DNA of 28,495 bases, from IMG/VR virus record IMGVR_UViG_3300021379_000981, positions 1 through 28,495 of that record; one strand, given 5' to 3'. Under the pieces are notes generated by a model. That model worked only from the letters and a program-made list of their open reading frames with translations, searched no databases and was not told where the DNA came from. The position numbers and the translations under genes were made by a program. The stretch's first letter is position 1. Each line of letters opens with the position of its first letter. This DNA is from a virus. Below, in pieces: positions 20,031-28,179 of this stretch.

Positions 20031-21416
20031 ATGGCCATAAATTCACAACATCCAGATTATAAAGCTCATTACCAAAGATGGCAGATGGTGCGATCTGTTA
20101 TAGATAATGACGCTTCCAAATTTATTAGAGCAGTAGACCCTTCCGATAGATATCGTAATGAACAATATCGGGCAGGTGCTGTCCTCACCAACTTTACAGC
20201 CCTTACAAAAGAAGGGTTAGAAGGTTTAGTATTCCGAAGAGACCCTAAATTAGAACTACCCAAAGAGTTGGAGTATCTTAAATTAGATGCTACTGGCGAT
20301 GGTAGGGGGATTCCTCAATTAGCTAAACAGATACTTGGTGAAGTAATGATTACAGGTCGTGCGGGCCTTCTAGTAGATTACCCCCGTAATGAGGGGGGAG
20401 TCTCCATAAGAGATACCGAAGACCTAAAAGCCAGAATAATTATGTATAAAGCAGAAAACATAATTAACTGGGAAATTAAAAGAATAAACAATAAATCTGT
20501 TATACAGTGGATTGTTTTGTATGAGCCTACGTTAGAACATCCAGAAAATGACCCGTTTGAGTGGGAACTAGTAGACAAGTATAGATTGCTGGCCTTAGAT
20601 GACGAAGGATTCTATTATCAAGCTCTGTATGATGAGAATTTAGATATTGTTGACGTTGTATACCCTACTGATATAAATGGACAGGGAATCACTGAAGTTC
20701 CTTTCTGTTTCGTAGGTGCAGCTGATAATAACGAAGATATTGACAAAGCTCCCTTATATGACATAGCTAATGTTAATGTGGGACATTACAGAAACAGTGC
20801 TGACTTCGAAGAGGCAGTGTTTGTCGTAGGACAACCTACAATATTTGTTTCTGGTAGTTGGGGATTAGAAGAGTTTAAAGAAGCTCTTCCACAAGGTATT
20901 AAATTCGGTAGTAGAGCTGGATATTTCCTTGGTGAGAATGGTAATGCTAAGTTAGTGCAAGCCAACCCTAACCAACTTGCTCAAGAAGCTATGCGTTCTA
21001 AAGAGAAACAGATAGCTGCTATTGGAGCTAGGATTATTTCAGAACCAGGCGGAAGAGAGACAGCAGAGGCTGCTCGCTTACGTTATAGTTCTCAGAACAG
21101 CGCATTGCATGTCTTAGTAGAGAATGTAGATCGCGCGCTTGTAAAGTCTCTGGGTTATTGTGTAACGTACATGGGGGGTGATCCTAATATAATTCTATTC
21201 GAATTAAACCGCAGATTCTATGATGAAACTGCTGATCCAAATTTGATAGCTCAGAGCATTTTATTATATGATCGTGGTCTTATGTCTAGAGAAGAGATAA
21301 GAGATGATCTAAAACAGAAGAACGTCATTGATGTCAATAAAACAATAGAAGAACTGGACGAAGAATTGGCAAATACGGATCCGTTTGCTGGAGCTGTAGA
21401 TGAGCCTGACAGATAA
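20031..21416 (+). CDS. Portal protein (DUF4055 family)
   Basis: A 461-residue portal. The N-terminus (I-N-S-Q-H-P-D-Y, then W-Q-M-V-R), followed by Y-R-A-G-A-V-L-T-N-F-T-A-L-T, then G-L-E-G-L-V-F-R-R, and I-T-G-R-A-G-L-L-V-D-Y-P match DUF4055, a portal family of siphoviruses. Twelve copies would form the DNA entry channel at one capsid vertex. It is followed directly by the MuF-like gene, the usual order. The ribosome binding site is weak; strong transcription from the adjacent consensus promoter may compensate. Confidence 0.9.
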   Translation: MAINSQHPDYKAHYQRWQMVRSVIDNDASKFIRAVDPSDRYRNEQYRAGAVLTNFTALTKEGLEGLVFRRDPKLELPKELEYLKLDATGDGRGIPQLAKQILGEVMITGRAGLLVDYPRNEGGVSIRDTEDLKARIIMYKAENIINWEIKRINNKSVIQWIVLYEPTLEHPENDPFEWELVDKYRLLALDDEGFYYQALYDENLDIVDVVYPTDINGQGITEVPFCFVGAADNNEDIDKAPLYDIANVNVGHYRNSADFEEAVFVVGQPTIFVSGSWGLEEFKEALPQGIKFGSRAGYFLGENGNAKLVQANPNQLAQEAMRSKEKQIAAIGARIISEPGGRETAEAARLRYSSQNSALHVLVENVDRALVKSLGYCVTYMGGDPNIILFELNRRFYDETADPNLIAQSILLYDRGLMSREEIRDDLKQKNVIDVNKTIEELDEELANTDPFAGAVDEPDR

Positions 21417-22155
21417 GTTAGTACGACATCAAATATTCCTTGAAAGATTTGCAGGGTCAGTGAGTAGAACCATGCAACAAGGTATTAATCAAGCAAGAGA
21501 TATAGCGATACAAGCCTTTATAGCTACAGGACAGGTTGATGTAGATCTGGATAGGGTAGAGACAGAGATAAGGGCAGTGTTGCAAGCTTCTATGGACCAA
21601 GCCCTTAATAATATAAAAGAGTTAAATCAGTATGAGGGTGAGTTTGCTGCTAGAACGCTTAGAGCGGAAGTGGAGCAGGAAATAGAAGAAGCAGCTAACG
21701 ATATCCTTGAAGCTGCTTTGTTAAATAAAGCTATGCCAGTGGGTACAGCTGATAAGAAAACAAATAGAAAGATAGAGCCTTCTTATAATAAGCTAGCTGA
21801 AGAGAATACGAAGTTATTCATGTCTCAAGTGAAAGAAGCAGATAGAGGCGAGGATGCTTTAGCCACAGCAGGTGGTATAGCAGCCTTAGCAGCAGGTTTA
21901 TTACGATTCAGAGCACAAAGTTTATCTAGAGCTAGTGTTGTCCATGCGTCTAATACAGCTAAAGATGAAACATACAAAGTAAATAAAGATGTAGTAGATA
22001 AAGTGGAGTGGGTAAGTGTACTTGATAGTCGGACCACAGATTTTTGTCGCAATCAAGATAACAAGAGGTACCCCGTTGGACAAGGTCCTAGGCCGCCTGC
22101 TCATTATAATTGTCGTTCAATAACTAAACCAGTAGTGAAGGGTATAGATGAGTGA
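21400..22155 (+). CDS. MuF-like minor head protein
   Basis: A 251-residue protein. The C-terminal part carries the Mu gpF-like signature: V-S-V-L-D-S-R-T-T-D-F-C, then P-R-P-P-A-H-Y-N-C-R-S, with two Cys and the conserved D-S-R-T and H-x-N-C-R-S. The first 200 residues are helical and alanine-rich. Such proteins bind the portal inside the procapsid and may be injected. GGAG precedes the ATG with 6-base spacing, and the gene overlaps the portal gene by 17 bases. No toxin domain is fused. Confidence 0.88.
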   Translation: MSLTDKLVRHQIFLERFAGSVSRTMQQGINQARDIAIQAFIATGQVDVDLDRVETEIRAVLQASMDQALNNIKELNQYEGEFAARTLRAEVEQEIEEAANDILEAALLNKAMPVGTADKKTNRKIEPSYNKLAEENTKLFMSQVKEADRGEDALATAGGIAALAAGLLRFRAQSLSRASVVHASNTAKDETYKVNKDVVDKVEWVSVLDSRTTDFCRNQDNKRYPVGQGPRPPAHYNCRSITKPVVKGIDE

Positions 22156-22306
22156 TTACACAGATTGGTTAAAGGAACAACCATTAGAATTTCAGATGGA
22201 GATATTAAAAGACACGAATGAAATGAAAGATAAGTTTGTAGATGAGAAGTATAGACCTCTCACTTTAGATGAACTTAAATTTCTTGATGATAAATTCAAC
22301 AACTGA
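22148..22306 (+). CDS. 52-residue hypothetical protein
   Basis: A small acidic protein, M-S-D-Y-T-D-W-L to F-N-N, whose ATG overlaps the end of the MuF-like gene by 8 bases. It is helical with many D, E and K. No ribosome binding site beyond coupling is evident. The gap between the MuF-like and scaffold genes is otherwise empty, which supports it. Function unknown. Confidence 0.55.
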   Translation: MSDYTDWLKEQPLEFQMEILKDTNEMKDKFVDEKYRPLTLDELKFLDDKFNN

Positions 22307-22331
22307 GTCAGAGACTCTACCAGAGGTAAAC

Positions 22332-22952
22332 ATGTCAGAAGATAATCAAGAACCAACTGTAGAACAAGAAGAAGCTCCAAAGATAGATTACAAGGCTCTC
22401 TATGAAGAGCAAGTAGCTGCAAATGAAGCATTAAATGCAAAGAAAGAGCAGCTCTTAGGGGAAACAAAGAAGGCCAAAGAGACAGCTAGACGTAACATGG
22501 AGAAGGAATACGCAGAGAAGAATCAAGAATTTGAAAAGCTATTGCGTATGGAACAAGAAGAAAAGGCAAAGCTTTTAGAAGAACATAATGCATTTAAGAA
22601 CACAATCTTGAATGAAAAAATAAATACGCAAGCACATAAACTTGCAAATGAGTTAAAAGCTATTCCAGAGTCAGCAGACATTATGGCTGACTTAATTGCG
22701 AAAGAGCTTAAACAATTAGCTGATGAGAATGGAGCGGTGCCTGAGGCAGCGTTGAAAACATTAAAACATCAGTTTACTAACGATGATAAATATAAACCCC
22801 TTTTAATGGGAAACCAAAGCAATGGTGGCGGAGCCACTGGAGCAAAGAACAGCGTTCAAACTGAAAAAGTAATGACACGTGCTGATTTTGATCAACTCCC
22901 TCCTATGAGGAAAATGGAGTTTATGAAAAACGGCGGTAGAACAATAGATTAA
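22332..22952 (+). CDS. Scaffold-like head protein
   Basis: The ATG at 22332 (206 residues) has AGAGGT just upstream; an in-frame ATG at 22269 would overlap the small gene and is unlikely. Residues about 15-130 are a highly charged K/E/A-rich coiled coil, then a hinge with N-G-G-G-A-T-G, and a C-terminal helix (M-T-R-A-D-F-D-Q-L-P-P-M). This composition and the position immediately before the coat gene are those of procapsid scaffolding proteins, whose C-terminal helix binds coat. Confidence 0.8.
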   Translation: MSEDNQEPTVEQEEAPKIDYKALYEEQVAANEALNAKKEQLLGETKKAKETARRNMEKEYAEKNQEFEKLLRMEQEEKAKLLEEHNAFKNTILNEKINTQAHKLANELKAIPESADIMADLIAKELKQLADENGAVPEAALKTLKHQFTNDDKYKPLLMGNQSNGGGATGAKNSVQTEKVMTRADFDQLPPMRKMEFMKNGGRTID

Positions 22953-22966
22953 AGGAAAAATAAAAA

Positions 22967-24106
22967 ATGGCTAATACATTAACCAATTTACAACCTGATC
23001 TATATGCTGCTCTTGACAGAGTGTCTCGTGAACTAGTAGGTATGATTCCTGCTGTATCTCGTGACTCTGGTGTTGAGCGAGCTGCTAAAGATCAAACAGT
23101 TAGAAGTTTTGTTGCTCCTGCTGCAACAGCTGCTGACATCACCCCAGGTCAACAAGCTCCTAATACTGGTGACCAAACATTCACTAACAAGACAATCACA
23201 ATATCTAAGTCTCGGTCTTGCCCAATCCGTTGGAATGGTGAAGAGCAACTAGGTATGAACACTGGACCTGGTTACAACTTAATGTTCCAAGACCAAGCTG
23301 TTCAAGCTATGCGTGTTCTTGTTAATGAAGTTGAGACTGACCTTGCTGGTTTATATGCTAAAGCTTCTAGAGCTATTGTTCCTAACGGTACAATCCTTTT
23401 TGACGCTGCGGACTATAAAGATTTAGCTGAGTGTCGTAAAGAGCTTAACATTAATGGTGCTGACATGCTAGAGCGTAAGCTTGTTCTTGGTAACAATGCT
23501 GCTTTCGGATTGTTGGGTAATGCTCAAAACACTGCTGTTGATAATGCTGGCGAAATTGATATCTTAAAGCAAGGTATTTTAGCTAGACGTTTTGGCATGG
23601 ACGTTTATGAGTCTAACCAAATAGAAGATGCTCATACTGCAGGTAGTGGTGCTTCTTACTTAGTAAATGATGCTTCTTTAGCAATAGGTGATACTGTTAT
23701 TGCTGCTGATACTGGTTCTGGTACTATTTTAGCTGGTGATATCGTATCTTTTGCTGGTGACAGTAACAAATACGTTGTAACTTCTGCTCTAAGTGGTGGT
23801 TCTTTCACTATTGCTGAGCCTGGCTTAAAAGTTGCTGTAGCTGATAATGCTGCTATCACTGTTGAAGACCACGCAGAAAGAAACATGGCTTTCTCTAAAG
23901 ACGCTATACATCTAGTAACTCGTGCTCCAGCTGCCCCAATTGGTGGTGATGCTGCTGATGACGTTATGATTATGCAAGATCCACGATCTGGCTTAGCGTT
24001 TGAAGTTAGAGCGTACAAAGAATACAGACAAGTACACTACGAAGTAGGCTTGGCTTGGGGTTATGAAATGATTAAACCTGAGCATTGTGTTTTATTAGTA
24101 GACTAA
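22967..24106 (+). CDS. Major capsid protein, P22 coat-like
   Basis: A 379-residue coat protein of the P22 gp5 group within the HK97 fold. The N-terminus A-N-T-L-T-N-L-Q-P-D-L-Y-A-A-L-D, then S-R-E-L-V-G-M-I-P-A-V, D-I-T-P-G-Q and R-W-N-G-E-E-Q are typical landmarks. Residues about 222-303 form a beta-rich insert full of G, D, T and V, in the place where P22-like coats carry an Ig-like or insertion domain. AAAGGA lies before the ATG. A strong hairpin follows the stop and may stabilise or attenuate this abundant mRNA. Confidence 0.92.
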   Translation: MANTLTNLQPDLYAALDRVSRELVGMIPAVSRDSGVERAAKDQTVRSFVAPAATAADITPGQQAPNTGDQTFTNKTITISKSRSCPIRWNGEEQLGMNTGPGYNLMFQDQAVQAMRVLVNEVETDLAGLYAKASRAIVPNGTILFDAADYKDLAECRKELNINGADMLERKLVLGNNAAFGLLGNAQNTAVDNAGEIDILKQGILARRFGMDVYESNQIEDAHTAGSGASYLVNDASLAIGDTVIAADTGSGTILAGDIVSFAGDSNKYVVTSALSGGSFTIAEPGLKVAVADNAAITVEDHAERNMAFSKDAIHLVTRAPAAPIGGDAADDVMIMQDPRSGLAFEVRAYKEYRQVHYEVGLAWGYEMIKPEHCVLLVD

Positions 24107-24113
24107 TCTACTA

Positions 24114-24131
24114 GGAGGGCTACGGCCCTCC
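24114..24131 (+). terminator. Hairpin after the coat gene, partial terminator or mRNA stabiliser
   Basis: Perfect 7-bp stem GGAGGGC / GCCCTCC with loop TACG directly after the coat stop. A short CCCC-TTTA-GGGG stem can form just after (24130-24141). No T-run is present, so full termination is unlikely. The second stem contains the ribosome binding site of the next gene. Confidence 0.6.
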
Positions 24132-24147
24132 CCTTTAGGGGAATACT

Positions 24148-24312
24148 ATGAGTGATAAATTAGAAATAGTAAAGATAAAGTGTGGAGATGACCACGCAAT
24201 AATAAATAAAAAAGACTTCGATCCAAAGAAGCATGAATTATTTGAAGAAAAGAAGAAAGAACCTAAGAAAAAGAAGAAAGTAGTTCGTAAAAAGAAAGAA
24301 GATAAAGAGTAA
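24148..24312 (+). CDS. Small lysine-rich head protein
   Basis: A 54-residue protein. The first part contains I-I-N-K-K-D-F-D-P-K-K-H-E-L-F, a phrase common in small phage proteins encoded after the coat gene; the last 25 residues are almost all K, E and R. AGGGGA is upstream, and the stop overlaps the next ATG (TAATG). Likely a head-tail region accessory; the basic tail may touch DNA. Confidence 0.7.
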   Translation: MSDKLEIVKIKCGDDHAIINKKDFDPKKHELFEEKKKEPKKKKKVVRKKKEDKE

Positions 24313-25109
24313 TGGCAGATAAAATACAACCAGGACGGTTTAAAAACGGTGCACAGTCACTAGAACAAATTGCTAATTATATCCAATTATATGGTAATCA
24401 GGATGATGCCTTTATCGTTCAAAAGTTCGGTGAAAACCAAGATGTTGATAGCGCCGCAATAGAAGACATCTGGTCTTATGGCGGTGTGCGTCCTAAGCCA
24501 GGAGATGCAGAATTATTTAATATAGTCAGTACAAGTACTAACGATACAGCGGCTGGTACGGGTGCTAGGTTAGTATTGGTTAGTGGCCTTGATGAAAATT
24601 ATAATGTACAAGAAGAATATGTGTCAATGAACGGGACATCTAATGTTTCTACAGTAAATACATATAGGAATATTAATAGATTATTGGTTGCTACGGTAGG
24701 TAGTGCAGAAGCTAATCAAGGGGCTATTACAGCAACAGGGGCCACCAGCACTAACGTAATGGCTGAAATACCTACTAGTTACAATATTACGCAGCAATCT
24801 CATTACCAAGTTCCTGATGGGTATATTGGGTATATTAAGAATTTAACAATATCATCTTATAAAGCTGACGGTAGTGGTACAAGACAATCAGAAATTAGTT
24901 TGTGGATGCAAATTCCAGGCTTTGCAGAGTATAGAACGTTTGTATATGGGGTTAATTCAGCTACCCAGACAGTGCCAGCGTTAGCAGGTACAATTGTAAG
25001 ACCTAAAAGCTTAATTTGGTTTGAAGCAAATGCAGCATCTAATAACACATCTGTAGCAGCTCAATATGAGGTAGTATGTATTAGAGACGATTGGGTAAGA
25101 ACTCCATGA
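24312..25109 (+). CDS. Virion structural protein, beta-rich
   Basis: A 265-residue protein with I-E-D-I-W-S-Y-G-G near residue 55 and a repetitive beta-strand pattern rich in N, T, S and A, including D-T-A-A-G-T-G-A-R and a V-P-D-G-Y-I-G-Y turn. I recognise this arrangement from structural proteins of marine phages encoded between coat and connector genes. It may be a head decoration or head-fibre protein. Its ATG overlaps the previous stop. Exact role unproven. Confidence 0.7.
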   Translation: MADKIQPGRFKNGAQSLEQIANYIQLYGNQDDAFIVQKFGENQDVDSAAIEDIWSYGGVRPKPGDAELFNIVSTSTNDTAAGTGARLVLVSGLDENYNVQEEYVSMNGTSNVSTVNTYRNINRLLVATVGSAEANQGAITATGATSTNVMAEIPTSYNITQQSHYQVPDGYIGYIKNLTISSYKADGSGTRQSEISLWMQIPGFAEYRTFVYGVNSATQTVPALAGTIVRPKSLIWFEANAASNNTSVAAQYEVVCIRDDWVRTP

Positions 25110-25261
25110 TAAACAAATTGATTAATTTATTTAAGAAGAAATATAACTACCTAGGAATGGTAGTTGTTATTAAAAAGAAAAAAGGTAACTTAGTAGTTGT
25201 AGAAAACTTAGAGAATGGTAAACGCTACAAAGTGCAAAGACATCTAGTGAAGGATTTATAA
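25106..25261 (+). CDS. 51-residue basic protein
   Basis: A small basic protein rich in K, V and N, starting at an ATG that overlaps the previous stop (ATGA) and ending in TAATG that overlaps the next start. The beta-like G-M-V-V-V-I-K-K and later G-K-R-Y-K-V could form a small SH3-like barrel. The tight overlap at both ends supports translation. Function unknown. Confidence 0.6.
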   Translation: MINKLINLFKKKYNYLGMVVVIKKKKGNLVVVENLENGKRYKVQRHLVKDL

Positions 25262-25749
25262 TGGCTGCAACAATAATTCAAGAAACGGGGGCTAGAGTAG
25301 CGGGAGCTAATAGCTATGTAACAGTTGCCGAGCTCACTACATATGCCGACGAAAGAGGTGTAACAATCTCCGCAGCAGAGGAAGAAGATTTACTCATAGA
25401 AGCTATGGACTACTTGGAGTCATTAGATTATATAGGCTATAGGTATACAGAAGACCAGGCTTTAGAATGGCCTAGAGCAGACGCTGTTAAATATAAAATC
25501 TATTGGTATGAAGTAGATGAAATCCCTCAGGATTTAAAAGACGCTCAATGTGAGATAGCTTTAGCTATTGATGCAGGGAATGGACCGTTAGATAATCTCG
25601 ATAGAAAGACAAAGAGAAAGAAAGTTGGCGATATAGAAGTAGAATATGCAGCTGGGTCTAACTCAGATGTGGTAGTGAGAAAAATAAACGCTAAGTTAAA
25701 GAATCTAATTATAGGAGCAGGTGTCTCCTTCCCAGTGGATAAAGCTTAA
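25261..25749 (+). CDS. Head-tail connector protein (DnaT-like/adaptor family)
   Basis: A 162-residue protein with A-G-A-N-S-Y-V-T-V-A-E-L-T-T-Y-A near the N-terminus, a Y-L-E-S-L-D-Y-I-G-Y-R helix, E-W-P-R-A-D, and P-Q-D-L-K-D-A-Q-C-E-I-A-L-A. This is the pattern of the phage family labelled DnaT-like ssDNA-binding, which is in practice a head-tail adaptor forming the ring under the portal. Its place between structural and head-closure genes agrees. Confidence 0.82.
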   Translation: MAATIIQETGARVAGANSYVTVAELTTYADERGVTISAAEEEDLLIEAMDYLESLDYIGYRYTEDQALEWPRADAVKYKIYWYEVDEIPQDLKDAQCEIALAIDAGNGPLDNLDRKTKRKKVGDIEVEYAAGSNSDVVVRKINAKLKNLIIGAGVSFPVDKA

Positions 25750-25946
25750 TGTGTATGATAATTGATTTTGTAAAATACAAAGCAGATAGAGAGATAGATT
25801 ATTATTTCTCTACTATGGATGACACTAATCTTAAATTCTGTTGTCCTGATTGTGATTCTACAGATTTTGAAATATATCTTGATATGAGAGCTAAATGTTC
25901 TAGTTGTGAGTTGGAAGTGTTATTAACAGTCGAGGATGACGAATGA
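25749..25946 (+). CDS. Small zinc-ribbon protein
   Basis: A 65-residue acidic protein with C32-P-D-C35 and C50-S-S-C53, a compact zinc ribbon. It overlaps both neighbours by one or four bases. A second in-frame ATG at 25755 is possible. Presence inside the connector cluster suggests a virion or assembly role, but none is known. Confidence 0.7.
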   Translation: MCMIIDFVKYKADREIDYYFSTMDDTNLKFCCPDCDSTDFEIYLDMRAKCSSCELEVLLTVEDDE

Positions 25947-26305
25947 GTTTTGCAACAGAGATGATAGCATGTGCTAGAGACTTAATCCAAGAGTTTGGGG
26001 AGTCTGTTAGCATACAAAGAGTAGCTGAGGGAGCGTATGACCCTACAGACGGTACAGTTGCAGCAGGTACAACAACCAACTACTCAGCTTATGGTGCTCC
26101 TGTAGATTACAATACAAATGAAATAGACGGTAATACAATCCGTATAAATGATATAAAGCTTTGGTTAGAAACTCCTACAACAGGGGAAGTACCAGCTGTA
26201 GGTGATGTAGTGACATTAAACAGTATAGCTTATAGAGTTATGAATGTAGAACAATTAAGAGCACAAGGAAGCGATATTGTTTATTTGTTGCAGTTGAGGC
26301 TGTAA
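25943..26305 (+). CDS. Head closure / neck protein
   Basis: A 120-residue protein with L-I-Q-E-F-G-E-S-V-S-I near residue 14, Y-D-P-T-D-G-T, a P-A-V-G-D-V-V-T-L turn, and Y-R-V-M-N-V-E-Q near the end. This is the usual layout of small beta-barrel head-closure proteins in siphoviruses (Hc1-like). It overlaps neighbours by 1-4 bases in the connector operon. Confidence 0.75.
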   Translation: MSFATEMIACARDLIQEFGESVSIQRVAEGAYDPTDGTVAAGTTTNYSAYGAPVDYNTNEIDGNTIRINDIKLWLETPTTGEVPAVGDVVTLNSIAYRVMNVEQLRAQGSDIVYLLQLRL

Positions 26306-26739
26306 TGAGCAAGTTTTTACGTCAATGGGCTAAGGTAGAAGAAGAATTAAACGAAGCTTTAAGAAAAGCTGTTGTAGAATCTGCTATGAGAACTTATGGA
26401 GAAATTGTAGATAGAACACCAGTTGGACGTCCTGAGTTATGGACTAGTACTCCTCCAGAAGGATATGTTCCTGGAGACTTACACCAAGCTTGGGAAATAA
26501 GTTTTGGAAAAGGTTTTAAGAAAGTTAGAGCAAAAAGAAATTATAAATCTAAATTAGCTAATTTTGCAGCAGCTACTAGTTATAGATTGGGTGACACAAT
26601 CTGGGTACGGAACAGATTACCGTATGCATATAGAGTTGAGTATGGTTGGTCACAACAAGCTCCTCAAGGAATGATGAGAACTAGTGTTCAAAAATACAAG
26701 ATATTTTTGGACGAAGCTGTAAGAAGGAATGAAAAATAA
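26305..26739 (+). CDS. Tail completion / neck protein (gp10-like)
   Basis: A 144-residue protein. The N-terminal helix is followed by V-D-R-T-P-V-G-R-P, then P-G-D-L-H-Q-A-W, and R-L-P-Y-A-Y-R-V-E-Y-G-W-S, which are landmarks of the HK97 gp10-like neck or tail completion family. It would bridge head closure and tail terminator. Starts with TAATG overlap. Confidence 0.82.
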   Translation: MSKFLRQWAKVEEELNEALRKAVVESAMRTYGEIVDRTPVGRPELWTSTPPEGYVPGDLHQAWEISFGKGFKKVRAKRNYKSKLANFAAATSYRLGDTIWVRNRLPYAYRVEYGWSQQAPQGMMRTSVQKYKIFLDEAVRRNEK

Positions 26740-27146
26740 TGGGCACATTTGTAAATATACAAGCAGCACTAGATACAAAGTTAAACACTATTACAGGTAG
26801 TCCTAGTATAGCTTGGCCTAACACAGAATATACGCCAACTCATGGCACTTTATTTTTAGCACCTAATGTGCTACCAATTTCATCATCGTTAGAAACACTT
26901 AACGACTATCATCGTTACGCAGGTATCTACCAAGTAACAATATACACTCCCGTAGAAAAGGGAACCGCAACTATGAATCTATGGATTGATCGTGTCCATG
27001 ATTTATTTGATAAGCAGACGCTAACATCCGGTGGAGATAGTGTTTTAATTCAAAATATAGAGCGTGGTCCTGTTTTACGAGATACTGATAACGATATTGA
27101 ATATTATCGTTCAGATGTAGATGTTTATTTTATAATTTATTCATGA
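26739..27146 (+). CDS. Tail terminator-like protein
   Basis: A 135-residue protein with A-L-D-T-K-L near the N-terminus, I-A-W-P-N, a G-I-Y-Q-V-T-I-Y-T-P strand pair, and a late E-Y-Y-R-S-D-V-D-V-Y-F. This matches phage tail terminator-like proteins (DUF4128 type), which cap the tail tube and join it to the head. Position before the tail tube gene is standard. Confidence 0.82.
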   Translation: MGTFVNIQAALDTKLNTITGSPSIAWPNTEYTPTHGTLFLAPNVLPISSSLETLNDYHRYAGIYQVTIYTPVEKGTATMNLWIDRVHDLFDKQTLTSGGDSVLIQNIERGPVLRDTDNDIEYYRSDVDVYFIIYS

Positions 27147-27163
27147 ATATAGGAAAATAGGAA

Positions 27164-27577
27164 ATGGCAACACCAATTTTAGCACAAGGTACGACAGTTA
27201 CTGTTGAAGACGGTGCAGCAAGTACAGCTGTTATAGGCGGTATCGTGAGCATCGCAGGTATTGGTAATGGAGCTGCTGGAGAAATTGATGTAACTACTCT
27301 AGCTAGTACAGCAAAGGAATTTAGACAAGGGTTAAAAGACAATGGGTCTATTACCTTTGAATTAATACGTGATGAAGATGACGCAGGACAAGTAGAATTA
27401 CGTGAGATGGAAGATGCTCAGGCTACTCGTGAGTTCGTAATCACATTACCAACTTCAACATTAAATGTATTCACATTTGATGGGTTTGTTACTTCACTAA
27501 GCACAGATATAGGTGCTGATGATGTAGCACGAGGAACCTGTACAGTTAAAATAACTGGCGCAATTACATTATCGTAA
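27164..27577 (+). CDS. Major tail tube protein
   Basis: A 137-residue protein. G-E-I-D-V-T-T-L-A-S-T-A-K-E-F with G-L-K-D-N-G-S-I-T-F-E and D-D-A-G-Q is the recognisable core of siphophage tail tube proteins. The C-terminus is beta-rich (F-D-G-F-V-T-S-L). It polymerises into the tube along the tape measure. AGGAAA lies upstream. Confidence 0.9.
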   Translation: MATPILAQGTTVTVEDGAASTAVIGGIVSIAGIGNGAAGEIDVTTLASTAKEFRQGLKDNGSITFELIRDEDDAGQVELREMEDAQATREFVITLPTSTLNVFTFDGFVTSLSTDIGADDVARGTCTVKITGAITLS

Positions 27578-27592
27578 GAACTAGAGGTAATA

Positions 27593-27934
27593 ATGGCATT
27601 ACTAAATAAACACCAATTCTTAGCCAAGGATGACTTTGAATATAAAGATGTATATATAAAGGAATTAGACGGCGAAATAAGAATTCGTGCTTTATCAGTA
27701 GAGGATCAACTTGCTTTTGAGAAGGATGCTTCTGAATTAGAGCAGGGAAGTGAGTTGATGTTTTCTCTTATATTGAAGTGCTGTGTAGATGAAAACAATA
27801 ATACTCTATTTGAAGAAACTGATTTAAAAGATATTAAAAAGAAATCAGCTAATGTTGTTGTTACCTTATTTCAAGAGATTCTTAAAATAAATAGAATAGG
27901 CCAAGAAGAAATAGACGATTTGGCAAAAAACTAA
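27593..27934 (+). CDS. Tail assembly chaperone, short form (gpG-like)
   Basis: A 113-residue protein between tail tube and tape measure genes, containing E-I-R-I-R-A-L-S-V-E-D-Q-L-A-F and a run of charged helices. In lambda-type tails the short chaperone binds the tape measure while tube protein polymerises. The gene ends in A AAA AAC directly before the stop, so a fraction of ribosomes should slip and make the long form (next entry). AGAGGTAATA precedes the ATG. Confidence 0.88.
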   Translation: MALLNKHQFLAKDDFEYKDVYIKELDGEIRIRALSVEDQLAFEKDASELEQGSELMFSLILKCCVDENNNTLFEETDLKDIKKKSANVVVTLFQEILKINRIGQEEIDDLAKN

Positions 27935-28179
27935 TACGCCACCCTTTATTATATTTTAGTTTTACATTATCAGAAAAACTAAACATGACACAAACAGAAT
28001 TAATAAGAACAATGCCCTTTCAAGAGTTTAAATATTGGGTGGCATATATAAGTCTTCAAGATGAAGATTATGAAGGTAAGATAAAACAGGAAGTACAGAA
28101 GGGCATGACAGAGGAAGAGTTGGGCGAAGCCCTACAAAAACAATTATTAGGATTAATGAATAATGGCACTGATAGCTGA
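27593..28179 (+). CDS. Tail assembly chaperone, long form (gpGT-like) by -1 frameshift
   Basis: The heptamer A-AAA-AAC (27925-27931) is in the correct phase for -1 slippage (GCA AAA AAC then TAA). After the shift, reading continues CTA ATA CGC from 27931 and stays open to 28179, giving about 195 residues in total. The extension begins L-I-R-H-P-L-L-Y-F-S-F and includes L-N-M-T-Q-T-E-L-I-R, like gpT domains of other siphophages. The ATG at 27985 is therefore probably not an independent start. Confidence 0.85.

Noticed and set aside
22192-22467. Leftward 91-codon open frame over the MuF-scaffold junction
   Set aside because: It is opposed to the late operon and overlaps the small gene at 22148 and the scaffold gene; no start signal.
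27985-28179. Independent 64-residue gene after the tail chaperone
   Set aside because: The frame is continuous with the -1 frameshift product from 27931, and gpT-like sequence begins before the ATG.
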